Below are positions 32,025-43,194 of a stretch of 60,000 nt of DNA, one piece after another. Each line of letters starts with the position of its first letter. Within the stretch, counting starts at the first letter, position 1. A program made the position numbers and the translations under genes. The stretch is from Mesostigma viride (Eukaryota; Streptophyta; Mesostigmatophyceae; Mesostigmatales; Mesostigmataceae), in contig RPFO01000296.1 in NCBI GenBank assembly GCA_009746045.1, positions 126,001 to 186,000 of the forward strand, in the 5' to 3' direction. The notes under the pieces are model-generated. The model made no database searches and had not been told where the DNA came from. It saw nothing but the letters and a program-made list of their open reading frames with translations.

Positions 32025-35000
32025 TCAACGCGTGCTGCTCTCATCACTCTCCAAACTGCCGCCGTCTATCGACCCACCCTCACCCTGGCCCGCCGTGGCA
32101 TCTCCAAGTCCTATCGATGCCTCGCCCTCACCCTCCACCTTTGACCCTGGTACCACCACCTCCGCTGAGCCCGTCCCACTACCATGCGTTGAAGGCTCCG
32201 TGCCATCAGCGGCTGCGGCGACGTCCACGCCCGAGGCACTGGGGTCAGCCATGCCGGTGTCCAGAGTGGTGGTGGTGATCACGGTCCCGTCTGCGGTCGT
32301 GATTGTTGTGCTGGCGGTCACAGTGGCCGTGGTGGCGTCGGTCACCATACCTCGCTCGGCCTTGATCTCTTCGAGCACAAGCAGGTCCACCTCGCGGCTC
32401 TGTCAAGGGCAGGTGGGGGTTGGGGAGGTTGGGGTGGGGACCAGTTTCCCACAGTAGCATTAAAGAAAGTTGTTACGGGCCCACCTGCTCTGTTGGGGGC
32501 AGGGGGGGGGGGGGAGGGGGGTTGAAGTTCCCTACAATACAGCAAGGGGGTGGTGTGGTGGTGGTGGTGGTGGTGGTGGTGGTGGTGGTGGTGGTGGTGG
32601 TGGTGGTGGTGGTGGTGAGTATCAGTGAGGGCCTAGGATTAGACAGAGCCTATCAAATTAGGCTAGCTAGAGTTCTAGGTTCGAGGGTTGCCTTCAGAAA
32701 TATGGAGCTTATTACTAAGCTGGTTTTGAGATTGAAGACTGGCAGACATGTACCTCAACGACACACGCAATCTCAGCCACGCAAAGTGTGGCCTGGACAT
32801 GCACGACTATACCCGAAACCTAGCATGGTCATGACAACCTTGGAGATCCCTGGGGTGGAAGAGTGGGGAGAGAATCAAGCTCCACAGTTGCCGTGTTGCA
32901 ACACCCAAAGGCGTATGCAGACAACCCCCCAATGTACATGTGTGGTTCGTTGATACCTAGACACCTTGCCACCTTGCCACCTTGCCACCTTGCCACCTTG
33001 CCACCTGGACACTGATTGGACACCTAGACACCTAGACACCTGGACAACTGGATACCTAGACACCTTGACACCTGGACACCTGGACACCTGGACACCTGGA
33101 CACCTGGACACCTGGACACCTGGACACCTGGACACCTGGACACCTGGACACCAGGACACCAGGACACCAGGACACCAGGACACCAGGACACCAGGACACC
33201 AGGACACCAGGACACCTGGACACCTGGACACCTGGACACCTGGACACCTGGACACCTGGACACCTGGACACCTGGACACCTGGACACCTGGACACCTGGA
33301 CACCTGGACACCTGGACACCTGGACACCTGGACACCTGGACACCTGGACACCTGGACACCTGGACACCTGGACACCTGGACACCTGGACACCTGGACACC
33401 TGGACACCTGGACACCTGGACACCTTGACACCTTGACACCCGAAACCCGAAACCCGAAACCCGAAACCCTAAACCCTAAACCCTAAACCCTAAACCCTAA
33501 ACCCTAAACCCTAAACCCTAAACCCTAAACCCTAAACCCTAAACCCTAAACCCTAAACCCTAAACCCTAAACCCTAAACCCTAAACCCTAAACCCTAAAC
33601 CCTAAACCCTAAACCCTAAACCCTAAACCCTAAACCCTAAACCCTAAACCCTAAACCCTAAACCCTAAACCCTAAACCCTAAACCCTAAACCCTAAACCC
33701 TAAACCCTAAACCCTAAACCCTAAACCCTAAACCCTAAACCCTAAACCCTAAACCCTAAACCCTAAACCCTAAACCCTTAACCCTAAACCCTTAAAGCCT
33801 AAACCCTAAACAAGTGCGATGGTATCTCACTTTGTGGACGCATGCGCGATGAGTATTTAGTGAGACGATGAGCATGATCTTGGGACAGAATGCTCTGCCA
33901 AGTAGTCTAGTAAGTGCTGGCAACCATGGCAAATCTAATATCAAGGCCCAGCCCACCACAATACTTTTCGAAACACAAAGGCTTGCCATGTTAGTGCAAC
34001 GCGCTCCACGTGTTTGGAAAGGACGTACTGCCCTTTGTTCCGAAAGAACTGCAACTCATGGACTGCAGGAGCAAGTCACTGTAACACCCTTTATATAGAC
34101 ACCACACGCACCAGGGCGATGCGCTCCACGTATTTGGATAGGATGTACTGCTCCAGCTTGGACTTGAGCCCGAAATAGCCGCCCGACAGGTTCAGCTGGA
34201 TGCGCACGACCATGGTCTTGGACGTGCTGGCAGGGCCGGTGTACAGTGACCGCAGATATGAGCAAGAGTCAGCTAGCTAAAGCTAAGAACAAACATGAGT
34301 GGCACGAATGAAAGGTTCAGCTTATGCGCATTGGACGTGCTGGCTGTGGAGCACAGTGGCATATACGAGCAACTGTGTAAGGAAGCAACGGCGAGGTCGT
34401 GGTGAGAATACACCCGAGTGGCGTGAGAATAAACCCGAGTGGCGTGAGAACAAATACGAGCGGTGTGCGAACAAATACGAGTGGCGTGAGCAAATGCTCG
34501 TGAGAATAGATGAAACGCCATGTTCTGCTGGATGCAAGCAAGACACGACAGGATGAGGATGCATGTGCGCATGGCCCAAGTGCGGGGGCGATGGCGCAAG
34601 CTGGGGCGCGGCCCGACTGACATGTAGAGGGCGTTGAAGAAGAAGAAGAAGAAGAAGAAGAAGAAGAAGAAGAAGAAGAAGAAGAAGAAGAAGAAGAAGA
34701 AGAAGAAGAAGAAGAAGAAGAAGAAGAAGAAGAAGAAGAAGAAGAAGAAGAAGAAGAAGAAGAAGAAGAAGAAGAAGAAGAAGAAGAAGAAGAAGAAGAA
34801 GAAGAAGAAGAAGAAGAAGAAGAAGAAGAAGAAGAAGAAGCAGCAGCCCGCGTCCTCCTCCAAGGATGAAGTCGTGATCAAGGAAGTAAGAAGGAAGTGG
34901 CCCGTCTATTTGAAGGATCACATCCAGGAAGAGAGGAAGAAAAAAGCCCCCTACTTAACCAACAGAGGGCCCTACGGCCAGCCCTAGAATTGCCCATTCC

Positions 35001-38000
35001 GAGAAAGGGCCTAACAGACACCATTGATCAAGTGAGCCGTCCGGCTCGCCGCACTGACTACTCTACACGCACACTCCCGCACCACAGGTGGCGTAATACA
35101 GCCTAGCAATCCATGCACCTGTGAGGAACCTGTGGCCGTGTCCACCGTGTGCGTTCCCACTCACACGTTGGGGTCCCCCCCCTTGCTGTTGTACGTGCAC
35201 TCCTCGGTCATCCGCAGGTATGCGTTCCCACTCACACGTTGGGGTCCCCCCCCTTGCTGTTGTACGTGCACTCCTCGGTCATGTTCCCACTCACACGTTG
35301 GGGTCCCCCCCCTTGCTGTTGTACGTGCACTCCTCGGTCATCCGCAGGTATGCGTTCCCACTCACACGTTGGGGTCCCCCCCCTTGCTGTTGTACGTGCA
35401 CTCCTCGGTCATGTTCCCACTCACACGTTGGGGTCCCCCCCCCTGCTGTTGTACGTGCACTCCTCGGTCATCCGCAGGTAGTCCGACAGCGACACGTTCT
35501 TGGTGTGGATGCGCATCACGCCCTCCGCCTCATTCCAAACGGCCTCCTCGTAGCCCTCCAGCAGGTCCATCCCGCACAGCTGGCGACACACAGGGAGCAT
35601 ATTTATGTATTTAGTAGCATATTTATGTATGTAGTAGCATATTTATGTATATAGTAGCATATTTATGTATATAGTAGCATATTTATGTATATAGTAGCAT
35701 ATTTATGTATATAGTAGCATATATTTATGTATATAGTAGTATACGTTCAGTATCATAAGGAGAACAATGGCAAGCACGGGCAGGTGGCAGCACCAGCCGC
35801 TAAGCACACATCAGGTTACAGGCACAAGCCTCCTCGTAGCCCTCCAGCGGGCCCATGTCGCAAGCTGGTGGCGTACGGGGTGCAGCATAACAGACACACA
35901 GTGATGTACGGGGAGCAAACATATCGTAAGACCATATTATGAGACGATCTTATAGGATGATTTATAAGACGATATTATAATGCGCTGCTATAAATACGAT
36001 GTTATGCTACTATGTGGTCAGATGATGATGTTATACTAGTGCGATAGTACAACATATTTGGAGTGCAAGCCCCGCACAGGCCGACAGCCAGGGCAACCCA
36101 AAAGAGCAGACGCAAGCCGCCTCATAGCCTTCCAGAAGGTCCAGGTCCCACCGCTGGGCAGCATATATATCCTATTACGGAGCAAAAACAAATAGATAGT
36201 ATTGCGGAGCAAAAGCAAATAGATAGGATTATGGGGCAAAAACTAATAGATAGTATTATGGGGCAAAAACAAATAGATAGTATTATAGAGCAAAAGCAAA
36301 TAGATAGAATTATGGGGCAAAAACAAATAGATAGTATTATGGAGCAAAAACAAATAGATAATATTATGGGGTAAAAACAAAAGGCAACTAGCACGGGCAG
36401 GCAGCAACCCTAAAACAGAAGGGAGCAGACACCAGCACACGCAGACAGGCCGTTGCCAAAACCAACAACAAAAACAACAACAACAACAAAAAACAGTCGG
36501 TCGTGGCTGGGCGACACAAAGCGAATGGGAGAAAGGCAGCAGCCAGGCCAAACGGCAAAAATCACAAATGTGAGGCGCCACGGGCCACGTGAAAAAAAAA
36601 AACAAAAAAAAAAACGGCACCAATGATGGCACCCGCAGCCACCTTCATCAAGAACAAAAGGGCACACAAGAAGGTGCCACCAGCCAGGTCCGCTGAAAAC
36701 AAACGGCACACAGGTGGGCAGCAGCCAGGTAAATGAACCCGAACACACCGGGCACGAATGGCACAGATGCAGTAGCTTCCACGAGAGCGAACCTGATAAC
36801 TTTTCAGGGGCGTTTCCTTGCAAAGGACGCCGTAGTTCCAGCCACAGGAGAAAATGAGAGCAGGCACAGAGGCGGCAAAAAGACAGCCAAACCAAAACAA
36901 CCTGCCAGCCACTTCCAGTTCAAATAGTGAGAGAAACTAGTGCCCAATTACTGTAGCCGAATTATCATAGCATTATCATGCCCGTCTGATCCAGGTGACA
37001 ACGCCCCACACTGCACTCCTATCGCGGTTTCACTTTTTGGGCGGTCCCTTCACTTCTGGCACCTTCTCATCTTTCCGCGGCATGTCGCCCATGTCAACTA
37101 GTGTCCAATCCTATTTTGATCTTTCTGATATTAAGAAGGGAGTCGAGGTAAGCTTTCGCTGCACCTCCCATGTCCACGGTGGGACCACCAGTGATGCCAT
37201 CTCGTGTCTAATCTCATCACAGCCATACCTCCACCACAGCCAAACAAACGAAAGGGAAAGCAAGCTTTGCCACACTTTATGCATCCAAGGGGTTGCATCC
37301 TCTAACGTCAACTCGTGTCTGGACCTGCTAAAACCTTGCTTGAATCAGGGGTTGCTTGAAAGCAAACGTTCGCATCAGCTTCTGTGTCCACTGCGGCGAG
37401 GCATTGGTGACAACCTCATGCCTGGCCCTGCTCAAACCTTTTATACAAAACATTTTGTGCAAACCTTGTATACAAACAAGGAAGATGAAAACAACCTATT
37501 GTCGCACCCGTTACATTCGGTGCAGAGCTTCGAAAACTCGTGTCTGATCTCACCCATACTCTATCGCAGCCCAAAAAGACAAGGGAAAGCAAGGGAAAGC
37601 AAGGGAAAGCAAGGGAAAGCAAGGGAAAGCAAGGGAAAGCAAGGGAAAGCAAGCAAAAGCAAGCGAAAGCAAGCGAAAGCAAGGGGAAAAGGGAAAGCAA
37701 GCTTTGCTGCACCTCCTGGCTCAACTGTGGCGCATTCTTTAATGTCCGACCCTGCTAAAAGCTTGAACAAACAAGAATTTGTTAGAATAAAAATTTGCTC
37801 GAATAAGAATTCACTTGAAAGCAAACCTTCTGTATCCACTGAGGGGCGTCGTCTAATGTCAGTTTGCTTGAATAAGGATTTGGTTGAATAAGGATTTGGT
37901 TGAATAAGGATTTGCTTGAATAAGGATTTGGTTGAATAAGGATTTGCTTGAATAAGGATTTGGTTGAATAAGGATGAAAGCAGATGTTGGCCCTACCTTC

Positions 38001-38155
38001 TGAATCCACTGCGGGGCGTCGTTGAGGACAAAGAACCGCCGGCAGCGTTTCATGGTCCCTGGCGCGTCGGGCACCGGTTCGATGGACAGCACGTCGATCT
38101 TCTTCAGGTAGCTTGCCTGCAGCCGGTGGGGCGTCTGCGCGCGCCGGTTGTACGC
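32025..38155 (-). CDS. PRELI/MSF1-domain protein, four exons (first exon missing)
   Basis: Exons 38155-37997, 35579-35425, 34226-34112 and 32399-32025 join in phases 0, 2 and 0. The product reads ...RRFFVLNDAPQWIQK / LCGMDLLEGYEEAVWNEAEG then MRIHTKNVSLSDYLRMTEEC / TSKTMVVRIQLNLSGGYFGL then KSKLEQYILSKY / SREVDLLVLEEIKAER and a Thr/Ser/Gly/Glu-rich tail. The pattern APQWIQK, TKNVSL, EEC-Y and KLEQYI follows the PRELI/MSF1 (slowmo/Ups) fold. These proteins carry phosphatidic acid or phosphatidylserine across the mitochondrial intermembrane space with a small Mdm35/TRIAP1 partner (family knowledge). The N-terminal 20-30 residues (usually with HPWE) are not found upstream. The long low-complexity tail is unusual. 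The three introns (2417, 1198, 1712 bp) are crowded with tandem repeats and copies of the exon edges. Confidence 0.82.
32478..32545 (-). repeat. Decayed copy of the last PRELI exon's acceptor edge
   Basis: CCCACCTGCTCTGTTGGGGG, then a G run and TTCCCTACAATACAGCA, echo the true border 32388-32460 (GTCCACCTCGCGGCTCTGTC ... TTTCCCACAGTAGCA). It lies in the intron about 80 bp before the real acceptor in the gene's sense. Confidence 0.6.
32547..32617 (+). repeat. (GGT)n microsatellite in PRELI intron 3
   Basis: About 22 GGT units after GGGGTGGTGT; on the gene's strand it is (ACC)n. Confidence 0.95.
32960..33438 (+). repeat. 8-bp minisatellite CACCTGGA with block variants
   Basis: Blocks of CACCTTGC, CACCTGGA, CACCAGGA and again CACCTGGA follow one another; the last units are CACCTTGA. 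The array then passes without spacer into the heptamer array. Confidence 0.95.
33439..33810 (+). repeat. Interstitial telomere array (CCCTAAA)n inside PRELI intron 3
   Basis: Four CCCGAAA units (33439-33466) precede 44 perfect CCCTAAA units (33467-33774), then degenerate units to about 33810. TTTAGGG is the telomere repeat of most plants and green algae. The array is flanked by coding exons of one gene (32399 and 34112), so it is internal, not a chromosome end, unless the assembly is wrong. Confidence 0.96.
33985..34040 (-). repeat. Copy of PRELI exon 3 donor edge
   Basis: GCGCTCCACGTGTTTGGAAA and GACGTACTGC echo GCGCTCCACGTATTTGGATA and GATGTACTGC at 34121-34150. The copy lies in the following intron. 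Confidence 0.75.
34313..34372 (-). repeat. Copy of PRELI exon 3 acceptor edge
   Basis: GGTTCAGCTTATGCGCATTG and GACGTGCTGGCTGTGGAGCA echo the exon start and intron end at 34189-34265 (GGTTCAGCTGGATGCGCACG, GACGTGCTGGCAGGGCCGGT). A 22-bp repeat (CCGAGTGGCGTGAGAA, 34405-34500) follows. Confidence 0.75.
34636..34841 (+). repeat. (GAA)n microsatellite in PRELI intron 2
   Basis: About 68 GAA units, flanked by GTTGAAGAAG and CAGCAGCCCG. Lysine, leucine and phenylalanine homopolymer frames here are by-products. Confidence 0.97.
35151..35490 (-). repeat. Five tandem copies of PRELI exon 2 donor edge
   Basis: The end of exon 2 with its donor (coding YLRMTEECTYN...GGDPNV, then gtgagt) is repeated with donors near 35425, 35365, 35294, 35234 and 35163. 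Steps alternate 60 and 71 bp, a 131-bp higher-order unit. All copies keep GTGAGT. Reading past the first donor meets TGA at once (AAC GTG TGA), so only the first yields a long product. Confidence 0.9.
35598..35745 (+). repeat. 20-bp A/T minisatellite
   Basis: Seven units of GCATATTTATGTATATAGTA with small changes. Confidence 0.92.
35822..36170 (-). repeat. Two decayed copies of PRELI exon 2 acceptor edge
   Basis: 35828-35872 (CTCCTCGTAGCCCTCCAGCG, then GCAAGCTGG) and 36115-36162 (GCCTCATAGCCTTCCAGAAG, then GCTGGGC) echo 35541-35585 (CTCCTCGTAGCCCTCCAGCA, then CAGCTGGCG). Both keep a CAG or CAGC acceptor-like word. Confidence 0.75.
36176..36376 (+). repeat. 27-bp minisatellite
   Basis: Seven to eight units of GCAAAAACAAATAGATAGTA plus TTATGGG. 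From 36380 to 37140 there is no exon that I can support, only A-rich runs. Confidence 0.9.
37150..37862 (-). repeat. Several decayed copies of PRELI exon 1 donor edge plus short tandem repeats
   Basis: 37815-37862 (ACCTTCTGTATCCACTGAGG, GGCGTCGTCTAATG) clearly copies 37995-38030 (ACCTTCTGAATCCACTGCGG, GGCGTCGTTGAGG). Weaker echoes sit near 37160, 37280, 37380 and 37705. Between them are 10-bp units AAGGGAAAGC (37585-37690); 16-bp units GAATAAGGATTTGGTT fill 37868-37975. Confidence 0.7.
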
Positions 38156-38318
38156 CTGCAACGGTGAGTGTGCCACGCATGCGTCCATGCATGGGCTGAA
38201 CGATACTTAAGGTTAAGATAGATACAATTCAGGAGACGTTTTAGCCAAGGTACCTTTCAAAGGCACTTTTACAATACACGTAAGGATAATTATATCAACG
38301 AGGAGAATTGTAAAGATA

Positions 38319-38465
38319 TCAACGAGGTCACACCAACGAGGCAAGCGGCGCAGCAACGAGGTCACACCAACGACGCAAGCGGCGCAGCAACGAGGTGACA
38401 CCAACGAGGCAAGCGGCGCAGCAACGAGGTGACATCAACGAGGCAAGCGGCGCAGCAACGAGGTC
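38319..38465 (+). repeat. 34-bp minisatellite
   Basis: Four units of CAACGAGGTCACACCAACGA plus GGCAAGCGGCGCAG. A 70-bp fragment of the CAAGGAGACAACC element follows at 38597-38660. Confidence 0.9.
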
Positions 38466-38689
38466 ATGTCAAGGACAGAGAACACCAAGTGTGGCAGCTG
38501 GAAAAGACCAAGCTCATATTGGTCAAGAATGGAAGGAAGGGTAGGGTTTTGACTTCTGGAGAAGACCAAGCCTGGGTGGTAGTGGGGTTCATATCCATGA
38601 CACAACCAGCGCAGGAGAGGATCTGGACCGTGGTAGCTAGAGCCTGCTGTGGGTAGGTTTATAGAGGTATGCGCTAAGGTGTACAACTT

Positions 38690-39020
38690 TTTCCTAATCC
38701 AAGGGTTGCCTTGCGAAGCCGTAGTCCCCAGCAAAGGACCTGGGCACCCTATATATAGAATAGGGGGTTGCCTTGCGAAGCCGTAGTACCTAGCAAAGGA
38801 CCTGGGCACCCTATATATAGAATAGGGGGTTGCCTTGCGAAGCCGTAGTGCGCTAGAGGTTTACTGTAGGGGTGGGCGCTAGAGGTTTACTGTAGGGGTG
38901 GGCGCTAGAGGTTTACTGTAGGGGTGGGCGCTAGAGGTTTACTGTAGGGGTTTACTGTTGAGGTTTACTGTCGGGATTAGTTGTAGGGGTGTGCGCTAAG
39001 GGTTTACTGTAGGGTTACAC
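38690..39020 (+). repeat. 71-bp and 26-bp tandem repeats
   Basis: GGTTGCCTTGCGAAGCCGTA recurs at 38704, 38766 and 38827; then GCGCTAGAGGTTTACTGTAG recurs four times with decay to 39010. Confidence 0.88.
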
Positions 39021-39189
39021 TATAGGGGTGTGCTAGACTCGGCTCACGTGAACACATGCTCTAGGTCGGCTGTACGCCCACGCAAGTGAACGCGTCACAC
39101 ACGTGCCGAGCATCCAACAAGCAAGCAAGGACCAAGGTTTCTCTCGGTAAAGCGGCACGGGCGCGTGCTAGGTGCCAGTGTGAGCTAGT

Positions 39190-39325
39190 ACGCCGTATTG
39201 CCGTATTGCCGTATCGTATCGCCGTATTGCTGTTATGCCGTAATGCCGTATTGCCGTATTGCCGTATTGCCGTATTGCCGTATTGCCGTATTGCCGTATT
39301 GCCGCATTGCCGTATTGCCGTACTA
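39190..39325 (+). repeat. 8-bp minisatellite ATTGCCGT
   Basis: About 15 units, with TAATGCCGT and GCATTGCCGT variants. Confidence 0.92.
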
Positions 39326-39689
39326 GCTCACTCGCTAGGTGCAGCGTTGGTGCACCTGCGCGGGTGAGTGTGCCATGATGCACCCCATACTTACGCCCAC
39401 ACATGCGCCCACACATCAACGCATTCCGTAGTCAAAATGGTCACGGTTGAGGATAGTCGCGATTCAATTCAGAAGAAGTTTTAGGCGTGTGAACGCATGC
39501 TAGGCCGGTTGTTCAGCTCCGCAGGTGGATGGAGTATTCATGAAGATAGCACCGAAAGGCTGTTATATTGTGAAAAAAGAGAGCTCTATTCAAATGGCCC
39601 ACTTCTAGCCCCGATGGTATAGCTACAAGGGAGCATATGCTAGGCCGGCCGTATGCAAGCACAGGTGAATCCGCGAATGTGACACACAG

Positions 39690-40082
39690 GTATCAAACGT
39701 AAACAAAGCATCTAAACGATAATATAGAATCGACATATCTATCAAACGTAAACAAAGCATCTAAACGATAATATAGAATCGACATATCTATCAAACGTAA
39801 ACAAAGCATCTAAACGATAATATAGAATCGACATATCTATCAAACGTAAACAAAGCATCTAAACGATAATATAGAATCGACATATCTATCAAACGTAAAC
39901 AAAGCATCTAAACGATAATATAGAATCGACATATCTATCAAACGTAAACAAAGCATCTAAACGATAATATAGAATCGACATATCTATCAAACGTAAACAA
40001 AGCATCTAAACGATAATATAGAATCGACATATCTATCAAACGTAAACAAAGCATCTAAACGATAATATAGAATCGACATATC
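39690..40082 (+). repeat. 49-bp minisatellite, eight near-identical copies
   Basis: Units begin TATCAAACGTAAACAAAGCA and end AATCGACATATC, starting at 39690 and every 49 bp. All copies look identical, which suggests recent amplification. The stretch 40085-40900 after it shows no supported feature. Confidence 0.95.
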
Positions 40083-40903
40083 TCGCATTTTAGATATGTT
40101 GCTGGACATGCAGCGTGAGTAGGTCCCTGGGTTGCCACCGGGTGGTTAAAATGCTGGTGGGCGTACATACATTACCGCCCACTTATAACAATTAAATAAC
40201 TACCTACAAACTATAGAAAGCATACGCAGAATTTCGGTGTAATTATGGATAGGATGAGGGATACGGTATCAGGACTGTAGGACGAGGGCTGTAGTATTAG
40301 GACTATTGAGATAGCAAAGAAAAGACATGCTGGTGCTGCGATCGCATAGTCCAAATAGCGTTAGCTGGTGGGCACAGCACCCAATAAGCTATCTCATGTC
40401 AAACTGGTCATGCGGTCATCCTTGACACACACCGCAGATGTAAAACATTGTACGATACCAGATCTGTCCAGCTTATGCATGGCTGTACCCATGATAAGGC
40501 TTGCATGCCACTCACGATTAAATTGAGGTGAACTTCGCAGGGCAGGAAGTTTCATGGGAAAAGACAGGCCTTGATGATGTGGCAGCTGTGAATATGGGGC
40601 TGCCACGTTTTATAATCAACACATACATCGGCCATAGAAAGCCGGGAATGGGGACTTCAAAAGGCGCGCGCCATGGTATCCCAGGGAGTCTAAGACGCGG
40701 GCAGACAGGGGATGTCTCAAGAATTTGTGCTGTCGACAGCTAATACATGACAATGCCACGGTTAAATCGGACCGTCTAGATGCGCCACGCTTGTCACCGG
40801 CATTGCGAATGGTCAGGCAGCAATTCTTTCTGGCAGCTGGCAATCGTGGAAGAGGTTAGGATCATTCTTACACATGCCATCGACATGCGTTGCTGTGCCA
40901 TAC

Positions 40904-42142
40904 CTCTATTGCCAACTGGACGGGAACATTGAAGACAAATTCCTCAACATGCTCGGCAATCGATGCTCCGGCTGCTAGGGTCTCCTTGGCTACCGGCCTG
41001 GCCCTGCTGTCCGAATCGCTGGCAGCTCCGTCCTGCCCGCCACGTGTGCTGCCTTCGGTGCTGGAATTGGCGGACCCATTCCACCAGGAAGATACCTGTG
41101 AAGAAACCTTGCTCGCCACGCCAAACATCTTATTACCCTTGGCAGCGTTCAAAGCTTGCCTAGCATCCCGAAATCACAAGCAAGCTAATTGAGGCATGCC
41201 GCTCTTATCTGGCCAGCGACCTACAAGACAGCATGTATTGCCCGGCGTGCATGCACCCAGAGGAACGCTTCGATGCCCCTCTCAAAACGCGAGGGAATTT
41301 TGTTTAACCACAGCCCGGAAGTCTGCGTTATTGATGGGATGACGGCGGTTTGCCGGTGGGGGGTCTCGTCAACATGGCAGCCATGCCATATTTACTTCCC
41401 CTGAGGACGTGCGTGGGTGGGGACCAACAATTCATAGTGGCGATCGTTGGCGATCAGAATTCGTGGCAAGAAATCCTTCTGGCGTGGCCTTGGCGGAGCA
41501 GAGCCAAGTTTTCGTGCCACGGAAACCGCGGGAGCGTACGGCATCTACCTTGCGACATCTACTGGTCGGAACTACGGTGATATTCCTCGTGCATGCCACT
41601 TGTCAACTGAAGGTAGCATGAAGATCAGACAACTGTGCTAGACGTGTAATTATTATTATGCTCGGCCGGTCGGCCCTCGCCTCGGGCTCGGTCTTGAAAA
41701 AAAAAGCTCGGTGATGTGGCTGAAAGTGCGCGGCCCTCGGAGGAATACGAGGATGTAAATGTACCGTCTAGTTCGTCCGGGAGAAAGTCTATCGAGCAGG
41801 CCTCAAGATCTTCCATTGCCAGCTGGATGCGAAAATTTGTAAGCGGGCTGAGAGCAACCTGCCGGCAAGCTGATGCCCGCTCGGGATTATAGATTGATGC
41901 CGAACTTACCATGGAGTAGTCTTACCAGCCATCTTTAGCTTCCATCTTTTACCTGCCTAGGAATCACCCTGCCATCGCTCTCCGGTGCTTCGCACTCTGG
42001 AAGGTGGGATGGCGTGCCGTCCGGGCACTAGGGATGTTTTCTCAGCGCTGTCAATAGGCAGTTTGTCAGCTCTACGGCTAGGCAGATCATCGTGCGCACA
42101 ATGCGTACGCTTGGGCGAGCTGCTTTTAGGTTTCCCAGACAA
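40904..42142 (-). CDS. Probable multi-exon hypothetical gene
   Basis: Three coding-like exons lie on the - strand. About 42145-41962 gives SGKPKSSSPKRTHCAHDD and ends at GG-gtgatt. About 41868-41740 contains AMEDLEACSIDFLPDELDGT, after acceptor cttgccggc-ag. 41160-40904 reads QALNAAKGNKMFGVASKVSS then QVSSWWNG and ends NVPVQLAIE-gtatgg. Phases between them are not proven. The last exon has a Ser/Gly/Asp-rich linker and a conserved-looking end, but I recognise no domain. Exons could belong to more than one gene. Confidence 0.35.
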
Positions 42143-42410
42143 GTTCTAATGGTAACGGAGACCCAAAATTCTTTACCACAGGTAGCTTATAACTCAAGGC
42201 CTGCTAACATCTCTGCTTGTCAGGTCCCAAAGAAGGCGGCAGTACTTGGCTTAGTGTATTTAAAGCCGAGGCCTCCCCACGTCGTGATGCCCCTAATATG
42301 CATTATCGACGAGATGCATGCATGCACGGAGTCATATTTCATACTCTAGCTCTGTAGTTGTATGCACATTACTACGTGAGACGATGTCCCATGGCCGACT
42401 CAATAATATT

Positions 42411-42614
42411 TCATGCTGACCAGCTGCAGGCCAGCCGACGCAATTCTTCCGTCAATTCATCTTTGTCAACTCCATGATGGGAGACCACTAATCGACTACC
42501 TATCGGCGTTGCACGGCCGGTGCGTGAAACCATCCCGTCACAGATACGGAGTACTAGCTGACGTACCTGTGCATTTTTGACGTCTGAACAGTTCGCCAGC
42601 ACATGGTAATGTGG
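42411..42614 (-). CDS. Probable terminal exon of an unrecognised gene
   Basis: From acceptor cact-ag (42616-42615) the frame reads PHYHVLANCSDVKNAQVRQL, then VLRICDGMVSRTGRATPIGS and ends RRLACSWSA-stop at 42411. Composition is coding-like. No family or upstream exon is recognised; the DNA upstream is mobile. Confidence 0.4.
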   Translation of the reverse strand, partial: PHYHVLANCSDVKNAQVRQLVLRICDGMVSRTGRATPIGSRLVVSHHGVDKDELTEELRRLACSWSA

Positions 42615-42769
42615 CTAGTGCACAGGTGGGCGTGACAGGTTGAAGTAATCAGCATAAGATATCGTGGCACAGATATTAATACGGATCCTCAGGATGTCAG
42701 CTCACTGAGGTCTGAGGTGGTCTGTCATGCACGAGTCATATATCCCAACGAGACCAACGAGACAACCAG

Positions 42770-42905
42770 TGGATATGTAAGTACTTGCGTGTCATGCACA
42801 TAGGCATGCCACGGAGTACTATGCTGATCTCATTAGAAAAATAACTACACAAAACTTAAAAACATATAGACAAAGATCATCTGCATCATGCCCAAACCAT
42901 GGAGT
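42770..42905 (-). mobile_element. LINE 3' end of the (ACTT)n type
   Basis: TAAGTACTTGCGTGTCATGC and GGCATGCCACGGAGTACTAT are followed by CATCTGCATCATGCCC, shared with 23350 (and the first part with 51257-51340). Lower-stem bases CGTG/CACG pair around a GCATG hairpin. Confidence 0.65.
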
Positions 42906-43194
42906 ACTAGATGGGAATATAATCCTCATCCGAGCTGTCCTCTATTCAGTCTATGGTACGTAATGCATGGCAGACGAGGCGGTACCCAGTGTAGCGGCTA
43001 TCCTCAGGGGCATGCAAGAGCCTCCACCTGTGGACTTCTACCCTGGCTAGCGATGGGCCACAGGGGGCGGGGGGAAAACAACAGGATCGTGCCCTTCAGG
43101 AAGGTGCATCGCAAATGGCAGCCCATTTCTCTTTGTCAATCCTAGTCATGCGGGCACGGAGTACAGATAGTCTCTCAAGCCCTGCATCCTCAAG

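Noticed and set aside
34273-34987. Poly-Lys, poly-Leu and poly-Phe frames
   Set aside because: They are the (GAA)n array in PRELI intron 2.
39690-40082. CRISPR-like regular array
   Set aside because: The 49-bp units are contiguous and identical, without variable spacers, and the DNA is eukaryotic.
42567-42604. Start exon beginning MCWRTVQTSK with donor gtacgt
   Set aside because: The overlapping frame from acceptor 42615 gives a longer and more coding-like terminal exon, so the short start exon is less likely.
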